DNA of 64,000 nt, taken from NCBI GenBank assembly GCA_039621445.1, contig CP154954.1:41471572-41535571 (forward strand), written 5' to 3'. The position numbers and the translations under genes are program-made. A model generated the notes under the pieces. That model searched no databases. It worked only from the letters and a program-made list of their open reading frames with translations, and had not been told where the DNA came from. Below, piece after piece: positions 32,734-64,000 of this stretch (its first letter is position 1; every line of letters starts with the position of its first letter). This DNA is from Euglena gracilis. Its lineage: Eukaryota > Euglenida > Euglenophyceae > Euglenales.

Positions 32734-32776
<43 letters not shown>
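32725..32776. repeat. CA microsatellite
   Basis: (CA)n next to the coiled-coil exon at 32813-32915, within its presumed downstream intron. Confidence 0.95.
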
Positions 32777-32780
<4 letters not shown>

Positions 32781-32812
32781 ACACACAGGCACACCAGGGA
32801 CGGCTTGCGCAC

Positions 32813-32915
32813 GGAATCTCTGCCGCCGCAGCGGGTCCCCATGCAAGGCAGCTAACTCCTTTTCTAAGGCTGCGCGCTGCAGGCGCTGTTGTCGAAGCCC
32901 CTCATCCACGGGGGA
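32813..32915 (-). CDS. Coiled-coil exon, unidentified gene
   Basis: Acceptor GGTCTGTCGCAG. Reads SPVDEGLRQQRLQRAALEKE then LAALHGDPLRRQRF, a charged amphipathic helix. The donor is either GTGCGC after RQRF (used here) or GTGTGC about 18 bp further. It lies upstream of the exon at 28437-28567 on the same strand. Confidence 0.5.
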
Positions 32916-32961
32916 CTGCGACAGACCATAGGGACAAACACAGGCACCCAAGATCAACAAA

Positions 32962-32998
32962 AACCACCACCACCACCACCACCACCACCACCACCACA
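32962..32998. repeat. CCA trinucleotide repeat
   Basis: About 12 CCA/ACC units just upstream (minus strand) of the coiled-coil exon's acceptor. Confidence 0.9.
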
Positions 32999-33479
32999 AC
33001 CAATGACCACGGTCCTGGGGTTGGACATTGGGCATGTGGGAAAAGCTGAAAAAGACCATCCCCGGGTGGTAGGGGGTCTCGTGCGCCGCGGAGTGAGGCA
33101 GGGAATACCTCCGGGGGGGGGGGTCGGCACATGCCTGGTTGCGGGCCAAAAAATGTCCAAAAAAAGCTATATCTGGGTTTCTGGTGCTTTCACCAGAGTG
33201 CCTTAACCAAATGCCCAGACACGTTTGGCCACGTGCCCCCCCCCCCGCCCCGGGTCATATCTGGGTGCCTTGGACTGCCTGCCCAGCCAGCCCCCCCCCT
33301 CCCCAGGGCGGGTTCGGCCTCGCCTGAAAATTCATGTGATGTGATGATGTGAGCAGGCATATGTGAGGGGACGTTGGGTCGACACACCAGCAGGGACCAC
33401 GCCTCCTTCATCACAGCGAGGAGGGACGTTGGTTGACAACAGGCAGCGGGGACAGTGCAGCAAAGATGCACGTGTGCAC

Positions 33480-33780
33480 ACATGAACCAGGGGTTTTGTG
33501 AAGGACCTGCAGGAGGGTCCAGCCGGCGGGCTGGAAAAAAAGTGCTGGGTGGGAGTCCAGGTGGTAACAGGGACTCAATTGCTACGGAATAATTAAAAAA
33601 AACACAGGCAAAACAACCCAAATCCGGCTGTGTTGAATTTTTAGGCCAACATTTTGAGGTTAAACTCCCAAAAGTCTTCCAAAAAATGTTCTTAATCATT
33701 TTTTCCCACAAAAATTCAAAAAACTTGGTGCTTTGCACCGAAAATTTCAGGCAACTTTGGACAATTTTTGAGCCCACAGA
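33480..33780. repeat. Dispersed repeat with GGTGCTTTGCACC hairpin
   Basis: Starts CAGGGGTTTTGTGAAGGACC and contains GGGTCCAGCCGGCGGGCTGG, CCAAATCCGGCTGTGTTG and the hairpin at 33727-33739. Same family as 27660-28000. Confidence 0.5.
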
Positions 33781-34526
33781 CCCCTGTGCTGTCCCCTTTC
33801 CCGGGAAAAAAGGTAACCACCAAACTGAAACACAAATACACTTCATAGCGGGAGGTGCAATTCTTGGACCCTTGCAATTTTTGCTGACAATCTCAAAAAT
33901 TGGGGGCTCGTAGTTGACCACATTCTTTGGCGGCAAAAGGCATCCTTCCTGAACGAACTTTTTTCTCATCTGATTTTATGACATGCTTTCTCACAAAATT
34001 TTGCACTTCAGAATCCTCCAAGGCTTTGAACGCATTTTGCAAAATTTCTCATCCAAATTCCATGCTATGGGTTCCTTTGCCACACGATATTTTCACTTGG
34101 GGCACAAAATGTGAGTATTGGACCCTCCCAGTCTGGGATGACTGACTGCCAAGCAACAAAAATAATTTGCCCAGTTTTGTAGGGTTTGGGAGGTGGGCGG
34201 GATGAAACACCCCAAGAGGATCGTCGGCAGCTGCTCAAAAAAAGCTGGTGGTTTTGTTCTGACCTCACAAAAAGTCCCCCGCGCCACAGCCCAGCTTTGC
34301 CAGGCTTGCTCCAACTTTGTTTTTGCAGACCTCCGATGGGGGGGGTCCACAGCCCAGATGGGAAATGCTGGCTGAGGGGGGAGCGCTGCATGGCAGAACG
34401 TCCAGGGAGGCAGGCCATGGTTGCATCGCACCACCCAAGCATCACTTCGGCGGCTGCACACGCCGCCTGGGCGAGGTGGGGCAGGGCCGGGCGGCTGCCG
34501 GGCAGCGGCGGGCAGCCCCGGGGCAC

Positions 34527-34598
34527 CTTGGCCGCGGTGGGCCATCTGCTGCAGCCGGAGGAGGCTGTCTGCGGCCAGCCCCTCCGTGGCGGCGGGGG
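34527..34598 (-). CDS. Short exon, unidentified
   Basis: Excellent acceptor (TTCCCCCCCCCCACAG) and donor GTGCCC. 72 bp encoding AATEGLAADSLLRLQQMAHR and GQ. Helical, same style as the coiled-coil exons. Confidence 0.45.
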
Positions 34599-35204
34599 CT
34601 GTGGGGGGGGGGAAGAGAAATGACCCTTCTTTCTAAAAAAAAAGTCGCTGGGCGGGGGGAAACATTGTATAAAAAAGCGGTTTGAAATAGGAAAAAAAAT
34701 AATAACGTAATAAATAAAATAATAAATAAATAAATAAAATTGCACAAAATGAGCAGTTTTCCTCTGGAAAGCACTGCAAAAAAAATGACAAAAAATAAAC
34801 TGTGCATCGTTTTCCCATGAGCCCAGAAGTTAAAATGAAGGCCCCTGCCGTAGACAAGGAGCGTCCTTATCGGATCGCTTATCCGGATGCCCTGGCTGTC
34901 GTTAGAAAAAAGTCTTTGCACATTCTTTTGGTGGAGAACGGTGGACAGGGCACCCCATCCCACATCACACCGGGAGGACCAGCGTGCTGGGCTAGAGAGG
35001 AGGGAAGGGCTTTTAAAAGAAAAAAAAACGGCACTGCAAAGCTCCTTTCTTGCAGGTCAAAAAAAAGAGAAAATTTCAATTTTTTGGGGGAAACTTATTA
35101 GGAGGCAGTCTCCAAGCGGACAGATTTCACCGGCCAGTTTCCGGGGGGGGGGGGGTTAACTTTGCCCGAAATCGGTCTGGCCAGCTCAGGCAAGGGCGGC
35201 GCAC

Positions 35205-35344
35205 CGGTGGACAGTTGTTGCCGGCGCCGCAGTCGAATGGTCTGCACCGTGGGGCTGAGGGCTTCGTCTGAGGCAGTGTCTGCAGATGGGGAGGGGAAGT
35301 GGCAGGGGGTGGAGGGCGTGGGCAGGGCAGCGTCCAGGGGAGGG
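35205..35344 (-). CDS. Ser/Thr/Pro-rich exon, unidentified
   Basis: Acceptor GGGATCTCAG, donor GTGCGCC. Encodes PPLDAALPTPSTPCHFPSPS, ADTASDEALSPTVQTIRLRR and RQQLST. Looks like a disordered linker. Confidence 0.4.
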
Positions 35345-35364
35345 CTGAGATCCCCTTGACAACA

Positions 35365-36843
35365 AAAAGGGTGAACCCCATTGAAATGCATGGGGTGTGC
35401 ACGTTTTGGACCGCAGGTTCAGACTCTTGGGGGCACTTATTGACCCCCCATCCCCATCCTGGTGGGTAGGGTCTGACTACCCCCCTTCCTGCATTTCCAG
35501 AGGTACCAATTTTTGGTCAAGTTTTTCCTTGCGCAGTGCTGTGGTGGGTGGGCCCCCCCCCCAGCAGGCCTTCCTGTACAGCGCACTTCATTTGGGGGTT
35601 GTTTCAGGGTTTGAGGATGACCCTCGCTCCCCCAGGAGGGTCCCACACGAACCTGAGGGTCTAAAACAAAAGGGAGAGAAAGCATACCGCTCCCCCCACC
35701 CTCCCCTCCCAGTTCAGGAGCAGGAGGTACTGGAGGAACAAACTGGTTCCCGGATTTCCCAGGCTTCGTGACAGAAACGACGCACCCCCAGTCCATTGGG
35801 TGACCCCCTGGGGGGAGGAGTCCCTCAATGGGCCCCCGGGGTACAAAGGGGGGCTCAGCCAGGCTCAGCCACGGGCCCATCACCAACCCACCCCGACCCC
35901 ACCAAGTGGGATTTGGAAAAGAAGCTTGACACTTGGCGCTTGAAGTGACGGGGGGGGGGGGTCCTGGCTGAGTCCAGCCACCCAAGTCGGGTCCTGGGCT
36001 CAGCAGACTGCCACCGGCACACACACGGCACCACAAAGGGGGCATGCCTTCACTCAGGCCTGGCTCGGATTGGGGACGCCGTGGGGGCAGGTGGCTGGCC
36101 CGCGGCTGCCGGTTCCTGTTGGGAAGGAGAGGGGTTTGTTGGGGCCAACCGGGCCAGTTAGCCTGCTGGCACGTGAAGCTGGGGAGGTTTTCTGACCCGT
36201 TGTGCAGTGACGTTGATGTGCCGGGAGGGGAGCGTGGTGGAAAGCCACAACAAAGGGGGGGGTGGAGGTGGGCAAATGATCGGATTGTACACCGATGTCC
36301 AGACCCTACAATTGGAAAGCGACCCCCCAGGAGTCGGTTTCCACTTTTAAAGGACCACACACTTCCCATCCCTCCCCCAGGGTCGGTCTCTCTGGCCACT
36401 TGGACAAAAAAAATACATAAATAATAAAAATAAATGGACCTTGGCCATTTTTCCGAAAAATTCCGGTGCCTTAGGTGCCAGGAGGGGGACCCTGGCTGGA
36501 TGTTGTAAAGGAATTTTTGGTTAAATGGCATTGGAATGGAGGAAAGATGATCCACGATGGTCCATATGCAACCTTCCCAACGCCTATTTTCAGCCTATTT
36601 TAGAGACCCAAATAAAAAGCAGCCAGCCGCCTATATTTGGGGAAGTGCCAGACAGGCCGCCCTGTTGCCCAATCACCCCTCCTGATTTTGGGCCCAAACT
36701 CCCCGGGTTTAGGCCCGACCGAAAAATCTTTTGCTGCAAAAGCGGCGAAACCTTGGGTTAAAAATGGTCGGGCTTTTCCTTGCCTGCCTCCCCCCTCCCC
36801 CAGCAGAGCGTCCCAGACCTCCCCCCCACCCCGGGTCCCACAC
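35365..36843. other. No confident gene
   Basis: Holds an inverted-repeat fragment near 35530-35580 and a possible Cys/Pro-rich frame at 36030-36280 without convincing splice sites. Confidence 0.4.
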
Positions 36844-36911
36844 CTGAGCGGGTGGTGGGGCCCACTCGTCATCGCGAAACAAGAAGTCCGGGCATCGCAC
36901 ATAGCCCCACG
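36844..36911 (-). CDS. Short exon, unidentified
   Basis: Acceptor TTTGTGGTGCCAG, donor GTGTGG. Encodes WGYVRCPDFLFRDDEWAPPP then AQ. Confidence 0.4.
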
Positions 36912-37233
36912 CTGGCACCACAAATTGCATAGGGCACACCCCAGCGGTTTGTTTCCTTCCCACTCATCTTGGCCCACCTCCTCGTCTCCAGTGAGAGCCA
37001 GATTGGACTTCAACGTCAGGAGGAGGAGGGTTTCTGGTGGGGCACCCCACCCCCTGGGGGTCCAATCCAGCACTTTCAACCCCTTCTGGCCGACCCTCCG
37101 GGGGTGGGCATTCCATACACAAACACCAGTCAAACGCCTCCCTAGGGGAGCGGGAGGTCATTGACTGGTGATTGACTGGCACACCGTGCGGTTGAGACAA
37201 CCTGCCCCCCCATCCCCTGCCCGCAGCACACAC

Positions 37234-37346
37234 CGGGCACGGACAACGGAGGAGAGCGGCTGTGGGTCGGGCATGCGGGCGATGTGGGGCAGTGGGGTCA
37301 GCCGGGGCGGCGCCCGGGTCACGGGGCGGCGGACGGCGACCGCCGC
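37234..37346 (-). CDS. Arg/Pro-rich exon, unidentified
   Basis: Acceptor GGGGCCCGCGGCAG, donor GTGTGTGC. Encodes AAVAVRRPVTRAPPRLTPLP, HIARMPDPQPLSSVVRA. A further open frame just upstream (about 37350-37460, GVVMRIPRPRLLIIGARG) may be an alternative or additional exon. Confidence 0.4.
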
Positions 37347-37716
37347 CTGCCGCGGGCCCCGATGATGAGAAGCCTGGGGCGGGGGATGCGCATGACCACC
37401 CCCTGGCCCCCCAAAACGCCGGTGTTTGTGATCGTTCGACACAGCTTCAGTTGGAGCGCACTGCCAGGGGTCACGCGTGGGCGGGTGCTGTGCTGTGACC
37501 GCCAAGGCCCTGGGGCGTCCCCCCTCGCCTGCCCCCCGGCGCAGGCGGTGGGGCCAATGCGCGTCTGCATCGGAACCGCATGCCTGCCCGTGCCCGGCGG
37601 TGGCGGGGCCCTCGGCAGGGCAGGGGGTGGGGTGCCGGGCGCGGCGCAGCCAGCGGCGGCGGCGGGCGGGCGGGTCCGGGTCCGGGGGCGGCGGTGGCGG
37701 GCGCCCCGGCCCGCAC

Positions 37717-37750
37717 GGTCGGGCCGCAGCGGCGCCGACCTTCAAACCGG
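37717..37750 (-). CDS. Very short exon candidate
   Basis: A strong polypyrimidine acceptor (CCTCCCTCCCCCTCGCAG) and a GTGCGG donor bound 34 bp (GLKVGAAAARP or another frame). Confidence 0.3.
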
Positions 37751-38705
37751 CTGCGAGGGGGAGGGAGGAGGGGGGGTGCCAGTCCGCAGCCAGAAGCAGG
37801 ATCCGACTTCGCTGTTTGGGGGAAAGAACGGCGAACAGGGGTGTTGGCAGCAAAGGGGTCCGGCCAGGCGTGAAATCGAAGGCCCACAGGGGGCTCCTAA
37901 TTAGGGGGGCCGCAAGTCGCTTGGCTCATTGCACCAAAAAAATAACACCAAATGCCAAAAAAAAATAGCATAATTTTTGCTTTTGGGGTGGGAGTTAGAA
38001 GGTGGTGGCGGGGTTACGGCAGGAGGCGCCGTAGGAGCCTCCTCAAATGTTGTTCGCGGTTTTTGCAGGGAGCTGTTCAGAGGGCCACAAAATGCCAAAA
38101 TCCCTTGTGTAACGTGTGTGGTGTCCCATGTGTGTGCAAATCCCTGTTGTTGGGCAAGTCCTTTATGGTGAACTGTCCATAGGGCTCAGAATGCCCGCGT
38201 GTCCCAAAACACCGAGTGGCACCAGCAATGTCTTTTAACCAACCAACCAACCAACCAACCCGCATTATCCTTTCTTAGGGGAGTGAATCGAACCACCTCA
38301 CCCATCAGCAAAATGCAGATGGGCCGATCGCAGACTGAGTGCGATCGGCTGCGCGTGCGAGGTATGAGGAGGGTGGGATGTAAAAGTACACAGATGGCGA
38401 CACGCACCGCAAGGGTGAGAGGTGGCAACACATTGCAGATGCCTGAAGGTGGCCCGACAGCCGGAGGGTTGGTGAGGGGTATGAGGCTGTCAGGAACAAA
38501 ACCACCCTGCACAACGATTCGGGACGTGTTTCAGGCACACAAAGCACAAAGCGATGGAAACTACCAGAGGAGTGGAGGTGGGGGAAAACATGCCCCCGGA
38601 AGAATTCTTTGTGAGCGAATGCCCGAGCAAATCAGCCTCTCAGGGACGGAGGGTCATCCCAAAAATGCGTGTTTCAGAATGCCTGGACTGGGTGGGTGAA
38701 AGTTC

Positions 38706-39138
38706 AGGGGGGGGAAATGCGCTCGCCCGGCTTCGGAAAAAATGCGCAAAAATGCGCAAAAATGCGCAAAAAAATGTGCAAAAATGTGCAAAATCCGAGA
38801 AAAAAATGCGCAAAAATCACGAAAATGCAAAAATTACCCCAAAACATGCAAAAATGGCACCAAATTTGAAGAAATTATGTAGAATAATGAGGAAAATGTA
38901 AGTTTCAAAAAAAGTTGAAAATTTCAAATTTTTTTGCAAAAAATTGCAAAAATGGTCAAAAAAATGCGAAAATTTTGGAAAATCACGAAAAAATGTGCCA
39001 AAAAGCAAAAAAAAGGCGCTGAAAAAAAAAAAAAAAAAAAAAATGCGCAAAAATGCGCATTTTTGGAAAATTTGAAAAAAATGCGCAAAAAAATGCGCAA
39101 AAATGCGAAAAAATGCGAAACGCATTCCCCCCCCCCCT
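38706..39138. mobile_element. Mutator-like non-autonomous element, 433 bp
   Basis: Ends AGGGGGGGGAAATGCG (left) and AGGGGGGG...GAATGCG (right, inward). Flanks GGTGAAAGTTC (38695-38705) and GGTGAAAGAAC (39139-39149) form an 11-bp target duplication with two mismatches. Interior is AAAAATGCGC tandem repeats and a poly-A run. Duplication length points to Mutator-like. Confidence 0.65.
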
Positions 39139-39346
39139 GGTGAAAGAACTGTCTTTCCCGTGCCTGTTTTTTTCTCTGGAGGACAGCAGAAGAAGTGAGG
39201 ACGTGGCGATGAGAAGGAGACGGTGGCGGTGGTGGGGGTGGCGGTGCGACTGCTGCAGCCAGGGGTCAAGCGCCGGGGTCGGAGGTGCTGGGCTTGGCCG
39301 GGGGAAAGGTGGGGCTGGAGGCGGCGGCCCCCGAGGAGGACGACAC

Positions 39347-39409
39347 GGGGCTGACGCGGTTGGAGTCGCAGCCGGACCCGGGAGTCGGGGTTGGGGCTCT
39401 GAGGGCAGC
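39347..39409 (-). CDS. Ser/Pro-rich exon candidate
   Basis: Acceptor GGGCTCTCCAG, donor GTGTCG. 63 bp, phase 0 both ends, encodes AALRAPTPTPGSGCDSNRVS plus P. Most upstream island of the 28-39 kb group. Confidence 0.35.
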
Positions 39410-39969
39410 CTGGAGAGCCCTCGGATTCGCAATAGGAATGCCCTCCGCTCCAAAAGGGGGGAGCCTCCACCCACTTCCAAAACCGCGAGAAATATCGGTC
39501 GATGGACGACTTCGAGCACATACGAAAAAAACAAGGGGATAAAGGCTGACTTATGATACAGCCTGTTTATGGTGACGTTCTTTTGGTATTTGTTGCTTGC
39601 CATCTGTCAGGTTTGCACTGAGGTTTTATCGCTGGTGGGCCAACTGTCACCCTTCTGAGGTGGAGTGCCAGCCTCCAAGGTGTGGCACTCACTCTGGAGG
39701 TGGAGGGGAGCGACAGCTCCCCCCATTGGGAGGAGGCTCCTGGATGCCCTGGCCCGCCTATGGTGTGCCGGGGCACCATAGTGAAAGAAGTGCAGCAGTG
39801 CCCCTGCGTGGGACCAAGGTGACTCTTTGAGGGGGGGCCGAAAGACGCTTGCATCCAAGCGGTAATTCCAACACGGTGAAGGTGGTTCTTTTGGTGTGTG
39901 GCCTTTGGAATGTGGCCTCTCCTCCCCAAGATCTGGTGCAGCAATAAATCCTGTGTTGAAACCACAGAT

Positions 39970-40035
39970 TCCGTATCCACAAAAGAATAACAACAGCAGC
40001 AGCAGCAACAGCAGCAGCAACAACAACAGCAATAA
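39970..40035. repeat. CAG/CAA trinucleotide repeat
   Basis: AACAGCAGCAGCAGCAACAG-type repeats; not in a supported coding frame. Confidence 0.85.
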
Positions 40036-40439
40036 TACTAAATTCTCAACAAATTCTCAATCTCGCCATAATGGACCCCCAAAACATTACCAAAAAAGCT
40101 ATGATTAGTTCTAATTTCATGAATTTCTGACAGGATTAAAATCGCCCCGAAAATTTGTCACCTGACAAGTCAGTCGGCACAAGCCCAGGTAACAACTCCC
40201 AACACAACATGTCAGGCCCAGGTCACAACTTCTCGGGAACATAACAACTTTGTGGGGAGGGGAAATCTTCACCGAATTCTCACCTTTTCATTTTCTTGCA
40301 GAAACTGTTGCAAAAAAAGGCAAAATGATCAAAATTTTTCCCCTGGATGATGATGGAGAGTCGAGGGGTAGTATTGGGGGGGGATGAGTAACTAAACATG
40401 ACAGAGAAGAACACCAAGATGATTAGTTTACCACCGGGG

Positions 40440-60934
<20,495 letters not shown>

Positions 60935-61474
60935 CTGGTTGGGGGACGGGCGGGGGCGGCGCTCCCAATGTGTGGGGGGAAGGCCCGTCGGGGCTGAACC
61001 GCACCCCCTCCCCCACTGATGCACTCTCCGGGGCCAGTGCGATCTGGCTTGGTTGGTCGGCTGAATCAGGGGGGGGGGGGATAAGTCAAGGAATCGCTGG
61101 TCAAAAAATCACCCAAAATCCTCATACAAGACAATTTTGATAGTCATCGAAATTGGCATTTCAGGTCAAAAAATCCAAATAATGTCAGTTTTGGGCGAAA
61201 ATAACTCCCCTAAAAAAGGTCCAAAGGTTTCATTGTTCTTCACAGGGGGGGTTACAAATTGTCCTTTGATTTTTTCCTTGATCGGCCTTTGGTTGCAGTT
61301 TGCAATGTGCGACCATAAATCAAGATCTGCAAAAAAAAACAGGGCATCCCTGTCAGCCCTGTTGTTTGGAACCGCGAGATCAATTCCCCCCCCTCATACC
61401 TCCAATTGGCATAATTCTGGTTGGGTATGCACCCAGTCCACACACCCTTGAGAATGTCTTTTGGGGATGTGGAA

Positions 61475-61926
61475 CAGGGAATTCCTCAAGACCCCCTGAG
61501 TTGCACGAAGGCTTCCCCCCCTGGGGGGGGGGGGTCCAGCCCGCTGAAAAAAGGTGCTGGCTGGACCCCCCCCAGGGGTGGGAGGTTCAGGGAGATGGTT
61601 CCAACTTGGCTGCCGGGCTGGACCCGGCTGGAACTTGAAAACAAGCAAAAAAAGCCTAAATCCGACTGAGATGCATTTTTTTTCAGCTATTCTTTTGAGG
61701 TGCAAACCCAAAAGAGCACCAAAAATAGCGTTTCTGGCCATTTTTGACCCTATTTTTTCAAAATATTTCCAGCCCAGCTTCACCGGGCTGCGAAAGCTTT
61801 ATTACCACTCGACCCCCCTCCCCGGGGGGTCCACAGCCCGGCTGGGAGCTGCTGGCTGGAAAAAGGGTGCTGGCTGGCTGGACCTCCCCCCTGGGGTGGG
61901 GTGGGATCCAGCTGCAAAACTCTTTG
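61475..61926. mobile_element. hAT-like non-autonomous element, 452 bp
   Basis: Left end CAGGGAATTCCTCAAG, right end (inward) CAAAGAGTTTTGCAGC; flanks ATGTGGAA (61467-61474) and ATGTGCAA (61927-61934), 7 of 8 matching. Left end and CTGGCTGG interior match 47833-48317. Confidence 0.6.
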
Positions 61927-62130
61927 ATGTGCAAGGGGATTTGGGGGCGGTTAATGAGCGGGGGGGGGGGGGGGCACCCCCAGCCCCACGCATAGGAATA
62001 TGTGCCATGAGCAGCACTCCTCGTTGTGGAGGTGCCCACCACTTTGGGAGGTTCCCCTCCCCAAAAAGTTGGGGAGGGTAACGCTCGGCCCACCCATGGA
62101 TGGCAGGGAAGCCAGTCCCCTGCTCGTTAC

Positions 62131-62234
62131 CGCGCTGGCTGCCCCGGCTGTCGGCCCGTCGCCGGCCCCGCCCGGGCGAGAGCGTTCGTCAGCTGGGCGA
62201 GGAATGCGATGTCGTCCACCGCCCGGAGGGGCCG
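62131..62234 (-). CDS. Candidate exon upstream of the M20 gene
   Basis: Acceptor CGACCTTCAAG, donor GTAACG. RPLRAVDDIAFLAQLTNALA then RAGPATGRQPGQPA. Coding-like, but its phase does not fit the next exon and no M20 motif is present; it could belong to a 5' part or another gene. Confidence 0.35.
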
Positions 62235-62855
62235 CTTGAAGGTCGGGTTGGGGGACTTGAGGTGGGGGCAGGGGGAGGCGGTCTGACTGTGCTGAATGCC
62301 GTCAATGTTCTGTTTCAAAAAATCAATCAATTTCGGCAACAAAGATGCAAGTACCGAACCTCCCATCAGATAAACCCCAAATAATGCCCAATACCTGCCC
62401 CAACCACCCCTTCCGAACTCCATGAAGGTCAAGGAAACTTAGCAAAAAGTGCACATTGTGCGTATCACCGCACTCTTCTTGAAATCGGATATTGCATCCA
62501 TATGCATATCAGCAAGAGTACCCAATGCCCGCAAGAGGACAAAATGAAATAAAGACATTCAAAAAAATTGGCCGCATACACACACATTTTCGGATTTATT
62601 GGGAATTTTGTGGCAGATAGAGATAATTTGGGGAGCAGGGCATGATGAAGTGTGTCCCAACACTGGTTCAGGCAACGCAAATGCTGTTCGCCTCCCCATG
62701 AGTGGCATACAGACTGAGGCATATGTGCAGGGAAGCAGGGGTCAAAACGCCGCGCTGCACTGTGGGGTGGCAGGAGGCACCGAGGCCCCGAATGAGAATG
62801 GGTTGAGCCAGACCCAAGAAAAGTGAAATGGGTCCAACACCAAACAAATCAGAAC

Positions 62856-62960
62856 TTCTGCTGAATTGCAGGTTGGGGCCAAAGATTTGAGCGAGGCAGC
62901 CCGTATCCAGTCGACCGCCGGCCAGAACCTTGCACACGTTTCCGTGCAGGCATCCGCCAT
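62856..62960 (-). CDS. Candidate first exon
   Basis: ATG at 62960 opens MADACTETCARFWPAVDWIR then AASLKSLAPTCNSAE, followed by a GTTCTG donor, 35 codons, phase 0. A possible start for the M20 gene; another frame across this region is also open. Confidence 0.25.
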
Positions 62961-62966
62961 CCCATT

Positions 62967-63560
62967 TGGATCCGGCTGACAATGCACTCCCCCCAGGGTG
63001 CTGAGTAAAGGAAGGGAAAAAGAGGGGGGATCCAGGGGAACTAGGGAGGGGTGCCGTGGGAGGTGGGATTCGCTTTTTGGGCGGGGCCACAACAGACACA
63101 TCGGCCGGCCGTGCGGCCCCAACTGCACGTTTGCTGCAGAAGATGCTCTGCCGCAGGACGCAGGCAGCCACGGACAGGCAGAAACGGTCTGCCGGTGAGT
63201 TCCCAAATGAATAAAATAAATGGGGGAGAAATAGAGAATTGAGTGGGGAGTAAGAAGTGCCTTCAAGGACAGAGCTCTGGGGGGAGAACGAACTCCGATG
63301 AATTGAAAGGGGCGGATGGACTTCGGCTATCTTCCTGATGGCTGAGGGCCCACCACCCCCCACGCCTGGGAAGTGGCCATCTGACCGGTCAAGCAAACAG
63401 AGTCCTAGGCAGCACATCTCCACATGACAAGCCAGCGGGGGCCTGGGTCTCGCCAACTTGGCTGAAGACAAATCCCGGGGTGGGGGGGTACGGTTTTTGG
63501 CCCGCCTTTTGGCTTGTCCCGTTGGAACTCTGCTTGAGACCCAGATACCAACCTCCAAGG
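62967..63560. other. No confident gene
   Basis: A minus-strand frame stays open across this region (up to 63558) but lacks recognisable motifs. An acceptor-like GTCCTGCGGCAG near 63150 could start a short exon. Confidence 0.35.
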
Positions 63561-63776
63561 CAGGCTATTGCTTAAGGATAGCCATTTTGCTAGACAATGG
63601 GGGAAAAAGCCACTGGCTGGACCTAAACCCTCCTCCCCCCTGGGGGGGGGGGTTCTGGGGTCCCCTGACTAGGGAAAAAAATCCTTCAGGGGTGCGTGCT
63701 CAGGTGGAGCCAAAGTTGGATTAGCTGCAGCCCCCCCCGGGGGGGGGGGTACTACAAACCCTTAAGCAATAGCCTG
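63561..63776. mobile_element. hAT-like non-autonomous element, 216 bp
   Basis: Perfect 17-bp terminal inverted repeats CAGGCTATTGCTTAAGG; flanks CTCCAAGG (63553-63560) and CTCCCAGG (63777-63784), 7 of 8 matching. Same family as the outer element 57930-60099. Confidence 0.8.
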
Positions 63777-64000
63777 CTCCCAGGCGTTGCGGTTTCTCTT
63801 TGGTTTTTTCCCCTGCAAAAAAATGCATGCAAAATGCATAAAAAGCCTGTCAATTTTGGCAGGCTTTTTTTAAAAAAATAAGTGGAAATAACTTCGCCTG
63901 GCCTACTTGGGCCAATTTTCACCCAGTAAAAAGGACACCATTTTTCGGGGAGGCCACAGTTGAACGCGCAGAGGGGGGATCTCCCATGAGGCCAATTTGG

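Overview
The window is eukaryotic nuclear DNA. It has no operons, no bacterial ribosome-binding sites and no long uninterrupted gene. It has short GC-rich exon islands with AG acceptors and GT (sometimes GC) donors, kilobase introns, CA/TG microsatellites, very long G/C homopolymers and many transposable elements. A free-living protist, perhaps an alga, fits; I cannot name it. All exon calls come from composition, splice sites, phase and family motifs read by eye, so their edges are approximate.

Layout. 1-3015 is one copy of a segmental duplication whose partner is 25055-27018. Copy 1 carries a 1.08-kb inverted-repeat transposon (453-1534) that copy 2 lacks. 3016-13255 is a plus-strand tyrosine-recombinase (DIRS-like) retroelement with a Gag-like region, reverse transcriptase, RNase H and recombinase. 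It is broken by frameshifts, and its recombinase gene is split by a 6.38-kb LTR retrotransposon (6345-12725) lying on the minus strand. That LTR element has 511-bp LTRs, a 20-nt primer binding site, a polypurine tract and a Gag-like zinc-knuckle protein, but no polymerase that I can find.

From about 15.6 to 63 kb nearly all coding evidence is on the minus strand. 15.6-24.6 kb holds at least eight exons sharing the motif FxxFDGAxxFxxRF (unknown family), with three near-identical copies of one exon plus flanking intron. 28.4-39.4 kb holds coiled-coil and Pro/Ser-rich exons of one or more unidentified genes. 40.4-60.9 kb (perhaps to 63 kb) holds an M20D-type amidohydrolase spread over about 13 exons with introns up to 8.9 kb; several metal-ligand positions look lost.

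Introns and spacers are packed with small non-autonomous elements whose target-site duplications can be read: hAT-like (8 bp), Mutator-like (9-11 bp) and mariner-like (TA). One hAT-like element is inserted inside another, both with perfect 8-bp duplications. Two unrelated families of short palindromes sit in the 8.9-kb amidohydrolase intron, and a hairpin with compensatory base changes recurs across dispersed repeats. I saw no rRNA, tRNA or CRISPR array.
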